This document shows positions 40,377-49,069 of a DNA stretch of 61,705 bases, in pieces. A program made the translations under genes and the position numbers. This stretch comes from Sulfurivermis sp040755915 (GTDB lineage Bacteria > Pseudomonadota > Gammaproteobacteria > Thiohalomonadales > Thiohalomonadaceae). The number at the start of each line of letters is the position of its first letter. Positions within the stretch are counted from its first letter, which is position 1. Below the pieces are notes generated by a model, which was given only the letters and a program-made list of their open reading frames with translations, made no database searches and had not been told where the DNA came from. The stretch is taken from contig JBFLWM010000034.1 in the NCBI GenBank assembly GCA_040755915.1, positions 1 through 61,705 on the forward strand, in the 5' to 3' direction.

Positions 40377-42935
40377 TCAAACCCATATCATGTAGCCCAT
40401 CTCGAACGGGTGGCTCAGCAGTTTGTGGTACGGATAGGCGCGCAGCTTGTAGTACTGCATGCCTGAGAGGCGCGGGCGCAGATCGATACGGAACAGGGTG
40501 GCGCCGTGTTCGTTGCGACCCTGGCAGGTCAGGGTGTGGCTGGCCTGGGTGATGAACTCGCCAGTCTCGGTCTCGGTTCCCACCAGGCATTCGACGATCA
40601 AATCCTCCGGCTGCAGGTCGTTGATATCCATCGTCACCTCGATGGGCAGGGTGTCGCCGGCCATGATCTGTTTCTGGATGCTGTCGCTGCGCGCGATGGT
40701 GATCTTGTGCCAGGCGGCGCGGATGCGGCGCTTCCAGGTCGCCAGTTCGCGTGCCGGTGCATTGTCATCCCGGGCCAGCCGCTGCTGTTGGCGCTGTGCC
40801 GGGCCGTAGTAGTCGCGGATGTAGTCCATCACCATGCGTTGCGCGTTGAAGCGCGGCAGCAGTGACTTCATTGAAATCTTGGATTTCTTCACCCAGCCTT
40901 CCGGATAGCCGTGGCCATTGCGCTGGTAGTACAGCGGGATGACGTGGTGTTCCAGCAGATCGAGCAGTTCGTTGGCCTCTTCGTTGTTGCGGAAGGCCGC
41001 ATCGAATTGCGGCCCGTGCGGCGTGATGGCCCAGCCGTTGTCGCCGCTGTAGCCCTCGCCCCACCAGCCGTCGGTGACACTGAGATTGATCACGCCGTTG
41101 ATGCCCGCCTTCTGTCCCGAGGTGCCGCTGGCCTCCATGGGATATTCCGGATTGTTGAGCCATACGTCCACGCCGGTGACCAGCTTCCGGCCCAGTGCCA
41201 TGTCGTAATCTTCCAGCAGAATGATCCTGCCCTCGAACTCCGGCCGCCGCGCGTAGTCGTGGATGGTCTTGATTAGTTGTTGTCCCGGCTGGTCGTGCGG
41301 GTGGGCCTTGCCGGCAAAGATGAACAGCACCGGCCGCTTTGGATCATTCACCAACCGGGCCAGCCGTTCCGGATTGGCGAACAGCAGGGTGGCACGCTTG
41401 TAGGTGGCGAAGCGGCGTGCGAAGCCGATGGTGAGGATGTCGGTTTCCGTGGGTTGCAGGTGGCGGATCAACCGTTCCAGTTGTGACTCGCTGACACCGT
41501 TGCGCCGGTGCATGCGCAGGGTGCGGCGGCGCGCCTCGTCCAGGATCTGTGACTTCAGGGTCTGGCGCAGGCTCCAGAAGGTGTGATCGGGGATGGCGTC
41601 GATCTGGTTCCAGTAGTCGGCGTTGAGCAGCTCGTTGCGCCAGCCGCCGCCGTATTGCATGTCCAGGTGATTGACCCACTCGCGCGCCAGGAAGGTCGGC
41701 ACGTGCACGCCGTTGGTGACGTGGCCGATGGGGTTCTCCTCGGCCGGGATCTGCGGCCAGATGTAGGCCTCCATCTGCGAGGCGACATTGCCGTGAATGC
41801 GGCTGACGCCGTTGTGGAAGCGCGAGCCGCGCAGGCCGAGGGCGGTCTGGTTGAAGCTGTTGGGTGTGGCGGGCGAGGCACCGAGGGCCAGGATGCGTTC
41901 CTCGGCGACACCGAATTCCTGCATGTAGCGGCCGAAGTATTCGTGCATCAGATGGTGCGGAAAGATATCGTGACCGGCGGGCACCGGTGTGTGGGTGGTG
42001 AATACGGTGGCGGCGGCCACCAGTTCCAGGGCGCTGTCGAAGTCCAGACCGGCAGCCACCTGCTCGCGGATGCGCTCCAGGATCTGGAAGGCGGTGTGGT
42101 CCTCGTTGATGTGCCAGATGGTGGGCTGGATGCCGAGGGTGCGCAGGGCACGCACGCCGCCGATGCCGAGGGCGATCTCCTGCTGCATGCGCGTGTGGAT
42201 GTCGCCGCCATACAGCTGGTAGGTGATGGAGCGGTCGTTCTCCTGGTTGCCGGGCAGATCGGAGTCGAGCAGGTAGAGGCGGATATGGCCGGCGCGCGCC
42301 TCCCATACCTTGAGTTCGACCCGCCGCCCCGGCAGTTCTATGAAGACGTGTACTTCATTGCCGGCGGCATCCACTGCCGGGTGTACCGGCAGGTCACGGA
42401 AATCCACCGGATGGTAGTGGGCGATCTGGTAGCCGCCGCCGTCGATGGTCTGATTGAAATAGCCCTGGCGGTAGAGCAGGCCGACGGCGACGAAGGGTAG
42501 CCCCAGATCGCTGGCCGCCTTGCAGTGATCGCCGGCGAGGATGCCGAGGCCGCCGGAATAGATGGGAAAACTCTCGTGCAGGCCGAACTCGGCGCAGAAA
42601 TAGGCGACCAGATCGCGCTGCGGGTCCAGGTGCTGCAGCAGGTCGCCGCGCGCCTCCTCCTGCAGATAGACGTCATAGGATGAGATGACGCGGTTGTAGT
42701 CCTGCATGAAGATGCGGTCCTGTGCCGCCTGCTCCAGCCTGTCCTGGGCTACCTGGCGCAGGAACACCTTGGGATTGTGGCCGCACTGTTCCCACAGCTC
42801 CACGTCGAGGCGGCGGAACAGTCCGCGCACGCCGCGATCCCAGCTGTAGAACAGATCGCCGGCCAGCTCCTGCAGGCGTATCAGGCGCGGCGGGATGCGT
42901 GGCTGGACTTCGAGGGAATAACGGGTACCGGGCAT
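40377..42935 (-). CDS. glgP: Glycogen/alpha-glucan phosphorylase
   Basis: 852 residues from the ATG at 42935, with AGGAAA 6 nt upstream; a TTG 15 bp earlier is the alternative. It releases glucose-1-phosphate from alpha-1,4-glucans in the cytoplasm. Family marks: ISSYDVYLQ, CAEFGLHESFPIYSGGLGILAGDH, WHINEDHTAF, VFTTHTPVPAGHD, and the pyridoxal-phosphate Lys in EASGTSGQKAGING (K609). The SGQK form and length identify the shorter Thermotoga-like type, not E. coli MalP. No other glycogen genes nearby. Confidence 0.94.
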   Translation of the reverse strand: MPGTRYSLEVQPRIPPRLIRLQELAGDLFYSWDRGVRGLFRRLDVELWEQCGHNPKVFLRQVAQDRLEQAAQDRIFMQDYNRVISSYDVYLQEEARGDLLQHLDPQRDLVAYFCAEFGLHESFPIYSGGLGILAGDHCKAASDLGLPFVAVGLLYRQGYFNQTIDGGGYQIAHYHPVDFRDLPVHPAVDAAGNEVHVFIELPGRRVELKVWEARAGHIRLYLLDSDLPGNQENDRSITYQLYGGDIHTRMQQEIALGIGGVRALRTLGIQPTIWHINEDHTAFQILERIREQVAAGLDFDSALELVAAATVFTTHTPVPAGHDIFPHHLMHEYFGRYMQEFGVAEERILALGASPATPNSFNQTALGLRGSRFHNGVSRIHGNVASQMEAYIWPQIPAEENPIGHVTNGVHVPTFLAREWVNHLDMQYGGGWRNELLNADYWNQIDAIPDHTFWSLRQTLKSQILDEARRRTLRMHRRNGVSESQLERLIRHLQPTETDILTIGFARRFATYKRATLLFANPERLARLVNDPKRPVLFIFAGKAHPHDQPGQQLIKTIHDYARRPEFEGRIILLEDYDMALGRKLVTGVDVWLNNPEYPMEASGTSGQKAGINGVINLSVTDGWWGEGYSGDNGWAITPHGPQFDAAFRNNEEANELLDLLEHHVIPLYYQRNGHGYPEGWVKKSKISMKSLLPRFNAQRMVMDYIRDYYGPAQRQQQRLARDDNAPARELATWKRRIRAAWHKITIARSDSIQKQIMAGDTLPIEVTMDINDLQPEDLIVECLVGTETETGEFITQASHTLTCQGRNEHGATLFRIDLRPRLSGMQYYKLRAYPYHKLLSHPFEMGYMIWV

Positions 42936-42965
42936 GGTGGTTTCCTGCAAAGCGAAGACAGATAC

Positions 42966-43028
42966 GTTACAAGTGACAAGTTACAAGGAAAAGAAAACGC
43001 TCCCGCAGGTCACTTGTCGTTTGTCACC
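42966..43028. repeat. ACAAG-heptad repeat, copy 1
   Basis: Three heptads (TTACAAG, TGACAAG, TTACAAG), an A-rich stretch, CTCCCG, then CACTTGTCG and GTCACC. It overlaps the last codons and stop of the hemerythrin gene and matches copy 2 at 47425-47486. Confidence 0.6.
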
Positions 43029-43420
43029 TGGATGTAATGCACGGCAAATTCGCGATCGCTGGTGACGATGTGGGCGATGAGCCAGTCGCGCAACGAATGC
43101 AGCAGCTCGGCATCCAGTGCGGTCTCGCCATGGCTGACTGCGTTGCTGAGTAATTTGAGCTCCCCCAGCAGCATGGTGTGTTCACGTTGATGATCGATGT
43201 GAGCACGGAACCCGCTGGACAGCATCAGCTTCTCTTCATAGAGGAAATGGTTGCGTGCGTCGCGGTGGATGCGTTGCAGCAGGGCGACGGGGTCGAGGGT
43301 GGTGTCGGCGTGCAGGGTACCTGCCAGCAGGTTGAGCAGATCCGCCAGCTCGCGATGCTGGTAGTCGATCGCTGCGATGCCGAGGTTGAGGTGGGACTGC
43401 CACTCGATCAAATCCGCCAT
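43010..43420 (-). CDS. Hemerythrin-domain protein
   Basis: 136 residues from the ATG at 43420, preceded by GGAGGAGAC; the longer frame is rejected. Di-iron ligand pattern: DYQHRELADLLN, HFLYEEKLM, HIDHQREH and HIVTSDREF, with IEWQSHLNLGI at the start. Oxygen-binding or -sensing four-helix protein. It differs clearly from the hemerythrin at 3256. Its C-terminal VTNDK is encoded within the heptad repeat. Confidence 0.9.
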   Translation of the reverse strand: MADLIEWQSHLNLGIAAIDYQHRELADLLNLLAGTLHADTTLDPVALLQRIHRDARNHFLYEEKLMLSSGFRAHIDHQREHTMLLGELKLLSNAVSHGETALDAELLHSLRDWLIAHIVTSDREFAVHYIQVTNDK

Positions 43421-43588
43421 GTCTCCTCCGCGCATGCGCCGCCCCGCGGGGTGGCGGCAAGATGGACACGTGCCGTGTGTCGGCGCAACTGCCCGGTGAT
43501 CTTGCAGCAACACGGATGTCGCTGGCAAATCACCTTGAGGCAGGGTATGCCCTGCCCATGGCAGTTTAGACGGAGTTGCGTGCGGCGC

Positions 43589-43646
43589 TAGCAGCCTGCC
43601 GGACCCGGGCCGATTGTGAGGACGGCCCGGGTCCGGCCGGCTGCTA
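43589..43646. terminator. Long inverted repeat after valS
   Basis: CCGGACCCGGGCC (43599-43611) pairs perfectly with GGCCCGGGTCCGG (43624-43636). The outer TAGCAG/CTGCTA pair includes the valS stop codon. A very stable GC hairpin without a T-run, directly downstream of valS on the minus strand. Confidence 0.65.
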
Positions 43647-46487
43647 CAGGCGGGCGATGCGCGCCTGCTGTTCGGTCAGCTGCGCCAGGGCAGTCTGCAC
43701 CTCGGCCAGACGGGCGCGTTCCTTTTCCACCAGCTCGGCCGGGGCCTTGGCGGTGAAGGCCTCGTTGGACAGCTTGCCCTGCATGCGCTCGATGTCCTTC
43801 TCCAGCTTGCCCATCTCGCGGGCCAGACGCGCCAGCTCGGCCTCCTTGTCGATGAGGCCGGCCATGGGCACCAGCAGCTGCATCTCGCCCACCAGCGAGG
43901 TGGCGGATTCGGGGGCGCTGTCGCCGGCATTGAGCCAGGTGATGGATTCGGTGCGGGCCAGGCGCTGCAGGAACAGGCCGTTGCGTTCCAGCCGCTGCTG
44001 GTCTTCCGCGGAGCCGTTCTGCAGCAGTACCGGCAGGGGCTTGCTCGGGGCGATGTTCATGCCGGAGCGGATCTTGCGCACGCCGACGATGAAATCCATC
44101 ATCCACTGCATTTCCACTTCGGCCGCGGCGTCCAGGGCGATGTCGCCGGCCTGCGGGTAGGGCTGGCGCATGATGGTCGTGCCGTTGACGCCGGCCAGCG
44201 GCGCAACGCGCTGCCAGATCTCCTCGGTGATGTACGGCATGATCGGATGGGCCAGGCGCAGCAGCGCCTCCAGTACGCGCACCAGGGTCTGGCGCGTGCC
44301 GCGTTGTGTGGCGCTTCCCTGCGCCACACCCCCTTGGGGCTGGCGCGACGATTCGCTCCCGGCGAATCGTTCCTGGGCCTCGGAGGCATCACCGCTGGTG
44401 AGCACCGGCTTGGACAGCTCCAGATACCAGTCGCAGTACTCGTTCCAGGTGAAGTCGTAGATGGCCTGGGCGGCGTGGTCGAAGCGGTAACCGGCGACGG
44501 CCTCGTTGACCGTGGCCACGGTGCGTTGCAGGCGCGACAGGATCCAGCGATCGGCCAGGGACAGCTCGCAGGCGCCGCCGTTCTGGCCGCAGTCCTTTTC
44601 CTCGGTATTCATCAGCACGTAGCGCGCCGCGTTCCACAGCTTGTTGCAGAAGTTGCGGTAACCCTCGATGCGGCCGGTGTCGAAGTTGATGTCACGGCCG
44701 GTGGAGGCCAGCGCGGCGAAGGTGAAGCGCAGGGCATCGGTGCCGTAGGGCTTGATGCCGTCGGGGAACTCGGCGCGGGTCTGTTTTTCGATCTTCTTCG
44801 CCATCTCCGGCTGCATCAGGCCGGTGGTGCGCTTCTGCACCAGGGTCTCCAGGTCGATGCCGTCGATGAGGTCGATCGGGTCGAGCACGTTGCCCTTGGA
44901 CTTGGACATCTTCTGGCCGTGGGCGTCGCGCACCAGGCCGTGGATGTAGACCTCGCGGAACGGCACGTCGCCCATGAACTTCAGGCCCATCATGATCATG
45001 CGGGCGACCCAGAAGAAGATGATGTCGAAGCCGGTGACCAGCACCGAGGTGGGATAGAAGGTCTTCAGCGCCGCGGTCTGCTGCGGCCAGCCCAGCGTCG
45101 AGAACGGCCACAGGGCGGAGGAGAACCAGGTGTCGAGCACGTCCTCGTCCTGCTTGAGCGCAACGTCGAAGCCCAGTTTGTGCTGCTCGCGCACCTCGGC
45201 CTCGCTGCGGCCCACATACACGTTGCCCTGCTCGTCATACCAGGCGGGGATGCGGTGGCCCCACCAGATCTGGCGGCTGATGCACCAGTCCTCGATCTTG
45301 TGCATCCAGTCGAAGTAGGTATTCTTCCAGTTGTCGGGCACGAAGCGGATGCGGCCGTCTTCCACCACCTTGATGGCCTCTTCGGCCAGCGGCGCGACCT
45401 TGACGTACCACTGGTCGGTGAGCAGCGGCTCGATGACCGAATGGGAGCGGTCGCCGCGCGGCACCATCAGCTTGTGGTCGTCGATCTTCTCGACCAGTTC
45501 CAGCTCCTTGAGGTCGCGCACGATCTGATCGCGCGCCTCGTAGCGGTCGAGGCCGCGGTACTGCTCCGGCGCGTTGTCGTTGATCTTCGCGTCCTTGGTG
45601 AAGACGTTGATCTGCGGCAGGTTGTGGCGCTGGCCCACGGCGTAGTCGTTGAAGTCGTGGGCCGGGGTGATCTTGACGCAGCCGGTACCGAATTCGCGGT
45701 CGACGTAGTCGTCGGCGATGATGGGGATCTCGCGGCCCACCAGCGGCAGGGTGATGGTCTTGCCGATGAGGTGCTTGTAGCGCTCGTCTTCCGGATTCAC
45801 CGCCACCGCGCTGTCGCCCAGCATGGTCTCGGGACGGGTGGTGGCGACCACCAGGTGGCCGCTGCCGTCGGAAAGCGGGTAGCGGAAATGCCACATGTAG
45901 CCGTTCTCTTCCTCGGAGATGACTTCGAGGTCGGACACGGCGGTGTGCAGCACCGGGTCCCAGTTGACCAGGCGCTTGCCGCGGTAGATGAGGCCCTCGC
46001 TGTACAGGCGCACGAAGACCTCCTTCACCGCGTCGTTGAGCCCCTCGTCCATGGTGAAGCGCTCTTTCGACCAGTCCGGCGAGGCGCCCATGCGGCGCAG
46101 CTGGCGGGTGATGGTGCCGCCGGACTCGCCCTTCCACTTCCACACCTCGTCGAGGAAGTTCTCGCGCCCGAGGTCGTGGCGGGTCTTGCCCTGGGCCAGC
46201 AGGCGGCGTTCCACCACCATCTGGGTGGCGATGCCGGCGTGGTCGGTGCCCGGCTGCCACAGGGTATTCTTGCCGGCCATGCGGTTGTAGCGGATCAGGG
46301 CATCCATGATGGTGTCCTGGAAGGCATGCCCCATGTGCAGCGAGCCGGTGACGTTGGGCGGCGGGATCATGATGCAGTAGGCATCGCTGTTCGCGCCTGC
46401 GTCGCTCACGGGCGCGAAATAGCCGTTCTGTTCCCAGGTCTGGTACCAGCGCTGCTCGATGGAATGGGGTTCGTAGCTCTTGTCCAT
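43644..46487 (-). CDS. valS: Valyl-tRNA synthetase
   Basis: 947 residues from the ATG at 46487. Class I synthetase charging tRNA-Val. Signatures: PPPNVTGSLHMGHAFQ (HIGH), editing domain with TTRPETMLGDSAVAVNP, KMSKSKGNVLDP (KMSKS), anticodon-binding domain, and a C-terminal coiled coil with a final LTEQQARIARL-type end. Between residues about 705 and 727 it carries an in-frame insertion encoded by palindromic DNA (see 44306-44370) that E. coli ValS lacks. The frame stays open, so the enzyme should work. Downstream of holC and a small gene. Confidence 0.97.
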   Translation of the reverse strand: MDKSYEPHSIEQRWYQTWEQNGYFAPVSDAGANSDAYCIMIPPPNVTGSLHMGHAFQDTIMDALIRYNRMAGKNTLWQPGTDHAGIATQMVVERRLLAQGKTRHDLGRENFLDEVWKWKGESGGTITRQLRRMGASPDWSKERFTMDEGLNDAVKEVFVRLYSEGLIYRGKRLVNWDPVLHTAVSDLEVISEEENGYMWHFRYPLSDGSGHLVVATTRPETMLGDSAVAVNPEDERYKHLIGKTITLPLVGREIPIIADDYVDREFGTGCVKITPAHDFNDYAVGQRHNLPQINVFTKDAKINDNAPEQYRGLDRYEARDQIVRDLKELELVEKIDDHKLMVPRGDRSHSVIEPLLTDQWYVKVAPLAEEAIKVVEDGRIRFVPDNWKNTYFDWMHKIEDWCISRQIWWGHRIPAWYDEQGNVYVGRSEAEVREQHKLGFDVALKQDEDVLDTWFSSALWPFSTLGWPQQTAALKTFYPTSVLVTGFDIIFFWVARMIMMGLKFMGDVPFREVYIHGLVRDAHGQKMSKSKGNVLDPIDLIDGIDLETLVQKRTTGLMQPEMAKKIEKQTRAEFPDGIKPYGTDALRFTFAALASTGRDINFDTGRIEGYRNFCNKLWNAARYVLMNTEEKDCGQNGGACELSLADRWILSRLQRTVATVNEAVAGYRFDHAAQAIYDFTWNEYCDWYLELSKPVLTSGDASEAQERFAGSESSRQPQGGVAQGSATQRGTRQTLVRVLEALLRLAHPIMPYITEEIWQRVAPLAGVNGTTIMRQPYPQAGDIALDAAAEVEMQWMMDFIVGVRKIRSGMNIAPSKPLPVLLQNGSAEDQQRLERNGLFLQRLARTESITWLNAGDSAPESATSLVGEMQLLVPMAGLIDKEAELARLAREMGKLEKDIERMQGKLSNEAFTAKAPAELVEKERARLAEVQTALAQLTEQQARIARL
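44306..44370. repeat. In-frame palindromic insertion inside valS
   Basis: Two perfect 9-bp hairpins: GTGTGGCGC-TTCCCT-GCGCCACAC (44306-44329) and ACGATTCGC-TCCCG-GCGAATCGT (44348-44370), with CCCC-TT-GGGG between. On the minus strand it encodes about 20 residues (FAGSESSRQPQGGVAQGS) just before the conserved RGTRxTLV block. It shares GGAGCGAATCGT with the intergenic repeat at 40304-40375. Confidence 0.75.
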
Positions 46488-46513
46488 GGTGATGTTCTTG
46501 TGCTGTGTCGTTC

Positions 46514-46592
46514 GTAGGGTGGGCAAAGCGCAGCGTGCCCACCATGGCGCCAGGCGATGGGCACGTCGCTTGCGCTCCTTTGCCCATCCTAC
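46514..46592. repeat. Palindromic intergenic element upstream of valS
   Basis: 79 bp with inverted ends GTAGGGTGGGCAAAG / CTTTGCCCATCCTAC (one mismatch) and internal GTGCCCACC and GATGGGCACG. This is the style of non-autonomous palindromic repeats common in proteobacterial genomes. It fills most of the valS leader, so it will be transcribed. Confidence 0.75.
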
Positions 46593-46649
46593 AGTGTTGG
46601 TGTCTGGCGAAATGGGGCGGGATTATACCCGATGGGGGCGGGGTGCGGC

Positions 46650-46973
46650 CTATTTCAGCAGGTTGCGCATGCGCAGCTCGTCGCGCAGCACGCGCTTCAG
46701 CTCCAGGCGGATGCGCGGCATTTCGCGGTCGATGATCTTGTCGATGAGGGCGTCCAGCTCCGCCTCCGACGGCGGGGGCGGTTCGGCGGCCGGCAATGCA
46801 GTGACTTCCGTGCTCTCGGCCCGGGCCTCGGCCCCGCTGGCGACCACCTCATCGAGCAGCGGGATGTCATCCTCTGCCTTGGGCGGCGCCGGTGTGCGGG
46901 TGGCCAGCAGGGCACGGACGCGGTCCAGTTCGGCGAGGATTTCGGCGGCGGATTTTTTCTGTGTGTCGCTCAT
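46650..46973 (-). CDS. Small hypothetical protein between holC and valS
   Basis: 107 residues: helical N-terminus (KSAAEILAELDRVRALLA), a Pro/Glu/Ala-rich middle and a charged helical C-terminus (LIDKIIDREMPRIRLELKRVL). No known domain. It starts three bases after the holC stop, so it is probably translated with it. A short gene at this place is common in related genomes; its role is not known to me. Confidence 0.7.
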   Translation of the reverse strand: MSDTQKKSAAEILAELDRVRALLATRTPAPPKAEDDIPLLDEVVASGAEARAESTEVTALPAAEPPPPSEAELDALIDKIIDREMPRIRLELKRVLRDELRMRNLLK

Positions 46974-46976
46974 GGC

Positions 46977-47417
46977 TCATCCCTGAGTGAGGGTGTGCGT
47001 ATCCAGCGGGTAGCCGCGGTCGCGGTAGAACTTGTAACGGGCACGGCCCTGCTGTCTGGCCTGCTCCTCGGCCGGGATGATCTCGGCGACGCGCTGGAAG
47101 CGGCTGAAAAACAGCGGCACCTCGGCGGCCAGGTTGATGAGTACCTCGTCATGCACCTCCGGCTCGGCGCCCCAGCCGATGTGAATGGGGGTGAGCTCGT
47201 CGGCCGGCGTCCCGGCCTCCAGCCGCTGGTGCGGCACGAAGCTGCCCTGGCGGAAGGTCCACAACAGCTCGTCCAGCCGCTCCGCCTCACCGGCATCGGC
47301 GGCGTGGATGTAGACCTTGTGGCCGGCCAGCCAGGCCTTTTCCGCCACGCGGCAGGCAATCACCCGGCCATCGGCCGGCTGGTTGCCTTCGAGGATGTAG
47401 AAATCGATGCGGGTCAT
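46977..47417 (-). CDS. holC: DNA polymerase III chi subunit
   Basis: 146 residues from the ATG at 47417. Opens with TRIDFYILEG, followed by ACRVAEKAWLAGHKVYIHAADAGEAERLDELLWTFRQGSFVPH, the chi-subunit pattern, and HIGWGAEPEVHDEVLINLA. Chi with psi links the clamp loader to SSB at the replication fork. Position between pepA and valS is the conserved gammaproteobacterial order. Confidence 0.93.
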   Translation of the reverse strand: MTRIDFYILEGNQPADGRVIACRVAEKAWLAGHKVYIHAADAGEAERLDELLWTFRQGSFVPHQRLEAGTPADELTPIHIGWGAEPEVHDEVLINLAAEVPLFFSRFQRVAEIIPAEEQARQQGRARYKFYRDRGYPLDTHTLTQG

Positions 47418-47424
47418 GAAGGCA

Positions 47425-47486
47425 GATACAAGTTGCAAGTTACAAGATACAAGTAAAAACCCTCCCGTTACTTGGCGCTGGTCACC
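47425..47486. repeat. ACAAG-heptad repeat, copy 2
   Basis: Four tandem heptads (TACAAGT, TGCAAGT, TACAAGA, TACAAGT), an A-rich run, CTCCCG, then TTACTTGGCG and GTCACC. It covers the pepA stop and last codons and lies upstream of holC. Same plan as copy 1. Confidence 0.6.
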
Positions 47487-48970
47487 CTATCGAGCAAGTA
47501 TTGCATCAGCAGCGGCACCGGCCTGCCCGTCGCGCCCTTGCCGTTGCCGCTTTTCCAGGCGGTGCCGGCGATGTCCAGGTGGGCCCAGGTGTAGTCCCTG
47601 GTGTAGCGGGCCAGGAAGCAGGCGGCGGTGATGGTGCCGGCCTCCTTGCCGCCGATGTTGGCCATGTCGGCGAAGGGGCTCTTGAGCTGTTCGTCGTATT
47701 CCGGCCACAGCGGCATCTGCCAGGCGCGGTCGCCGCTGGCCTGGCCGGCGGCGAGCAGGGCGTCCACCAGGGGTTGGTCGTTGCCGAGCAGGCCGGAGGC
47801 CTGCGAGCCCAGGGCCACCACGCAGGCGCCGGTGAGGGTGGCGATGTCGATCACCACCGCCGGGTCGAAACGCTTCGAATAGGTCAGGGCGTCGCACAGG
47901 ATCAGGCGGCCCTCGGCGTCGGTGTTGAGGATTTCGATGGTCTGCCCCGACATGGAGGTGACGATGTCGCCTGGTTTGTTGGCGGCGCCGTCGGGCAGGT
48001 TCTCGGAACTGGGCACCACGCCCACCACATTGAGCGGCAGTTCCAGCTCGGCCACCGCCCGCAGCACGCCGAGCACCGTGGCGCCGCCGCACATGTCGTA
48101 TTTCATCTCGTCCATGGCGGCCGCCGGCTTCAGGGAGATGCCGCCGGCGTCGAAGGTGAGGCCCTTGCCCACCAGTACCACCGGCTTGTCCTTCTTCTTG
48201 CCGCCCTGGTACTCCAGCACGATGAGGCGCGGCGGCTGGCGGCTGCCCTTCGCCACCGAGAGCAGGGCGCCCATGCCCAGCTTTTCCATCTCCTGCTCGT
48301 CGAGGATGGTGGCCTTGAGCTTCTTGTTGCCCTTGGCCAGCTGTTCGGCCTGCTCGGCGAGGTAGCGCGGGGTGCAGATGTTGCCGGGCAGGTTGGCCAG
48401 GTCCTTCGCCAGCTTCATGCCGGCCTGGATGGCCTGGCCCTGGCGCACGGCCTCCTGTGCCACCTTTTCCGCCGCGGCATCGGCCACCAGCAGGGACACC
48501 TTCTTGATGGGCGGCTTTTCCTTGTCTTCCTTTTTGCTCTTCAGCTGGTCGAACTGGTAGATCACGCCGCCGGCGAGCTCCACGGCATGGCGTGCCTTCC
48601 AGGCGAGATCGCGCTCCTTGACCTCCAGCTCGGCGAGGGTGAGCAGGGCATCCTTCGCCCCGGTGCCCTTGAGCGCGGCCAGGGCGGCGCCCAGCACCTT
48701 GCGGTAATCGGCGGCGGACAGCGCCTCGCCGGCCTTGCCGCAGCCCACCAGCAGCACGCGTTCCATATGCTCGCCGACGTGGTGCAGCAACAGGGTGTCG
48801 CCCACCTTGCCCTTGATGTCGTCGCCCTTGAGGGTGCGGGCGATGAGACCGCCGCAGGCGGCATCCAGGGCGGCGGCGGCGGGGCTCAGCTTGTGCTTTT
48901 CATGCACGCCCACCACGATGCAGGCGCTGCGCTGTTTTTCAACCGGGCCGTGCTTGACGGAAAACTCCAT
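47468..48970 (-). CDS. pepA: Leucyl aminopeptidase (PepA/M17)
   Basis: 500 residues with an N-terminal macro-like domain and the C-terminal M17 catalytic domain. Motifs: LVGKGLTFDAGGISLKP (Lys and metal Asp), KYDMCGGATVLG, and the signature NTDAEGRLILCDAL with the metal ligands and Arg. It removes N-terminal residues in the cytoplasm; in E. coli it also binds DNA. Divergent from lptF with 99 bp between. The last codons (VTSAK) lie in the heptad repeat. Confidence 0.96.
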   Translation of the reverse strand: MEFSVKHGPVEKQRSACIVVGVHEKHKLSPAAAALDAACGGLIARTLKGDDIKGKVGDTLLLHHVGEHMERVLLVGCGKAGEALSAADYRKVLGAALAALKGTGAKDALLTLAELEVKERDLAWKARHAVELAGGVIYQFDQLKSKKEDKEKPPIKKVSLLVADAAAEKVAQEAVRQGQAIQAGMKLAKDLANLPGNICTPRYLAEQAEQLAKGNKKLKATILDEQEMEKLGMGALLSVAKGSRQPPRLIVLEYQGGKKKDKPVVLVGKGLTFDAGGISLKPAAAMDEMKYDMCGGATVLGVLRAVAELELPLNVVGVVPSSENLPDGAANKPGDIVTSMSGQTIEILNTDAEGRLILCDALTYSKRFDPAVVIDIATLTGACVVALGSQASGLLGNDQPLVDALLAAGQASGDRAWQMPLWPEYDEQLKSPFADMANIGGKEAGTITAACFLARYTRDYTWAHLDIAGTAWKSGNGKGATGRPVPLLMQYLLDRVTSAK

Positions 48971-49069
48971 GAAAGACTCCTGACAGTGTTTGAGAGGGGG
49001 CCGTGCCAGCGGCCATGGCTATAGCGTAAACTTGTCTGCCCCCGCCCACCATAACGGACTGCTAATTCC

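Noticed and set aside
44247..46517. 756-codon open frame antisense to valS
   Set aside because: Shadow of valS with no family features.
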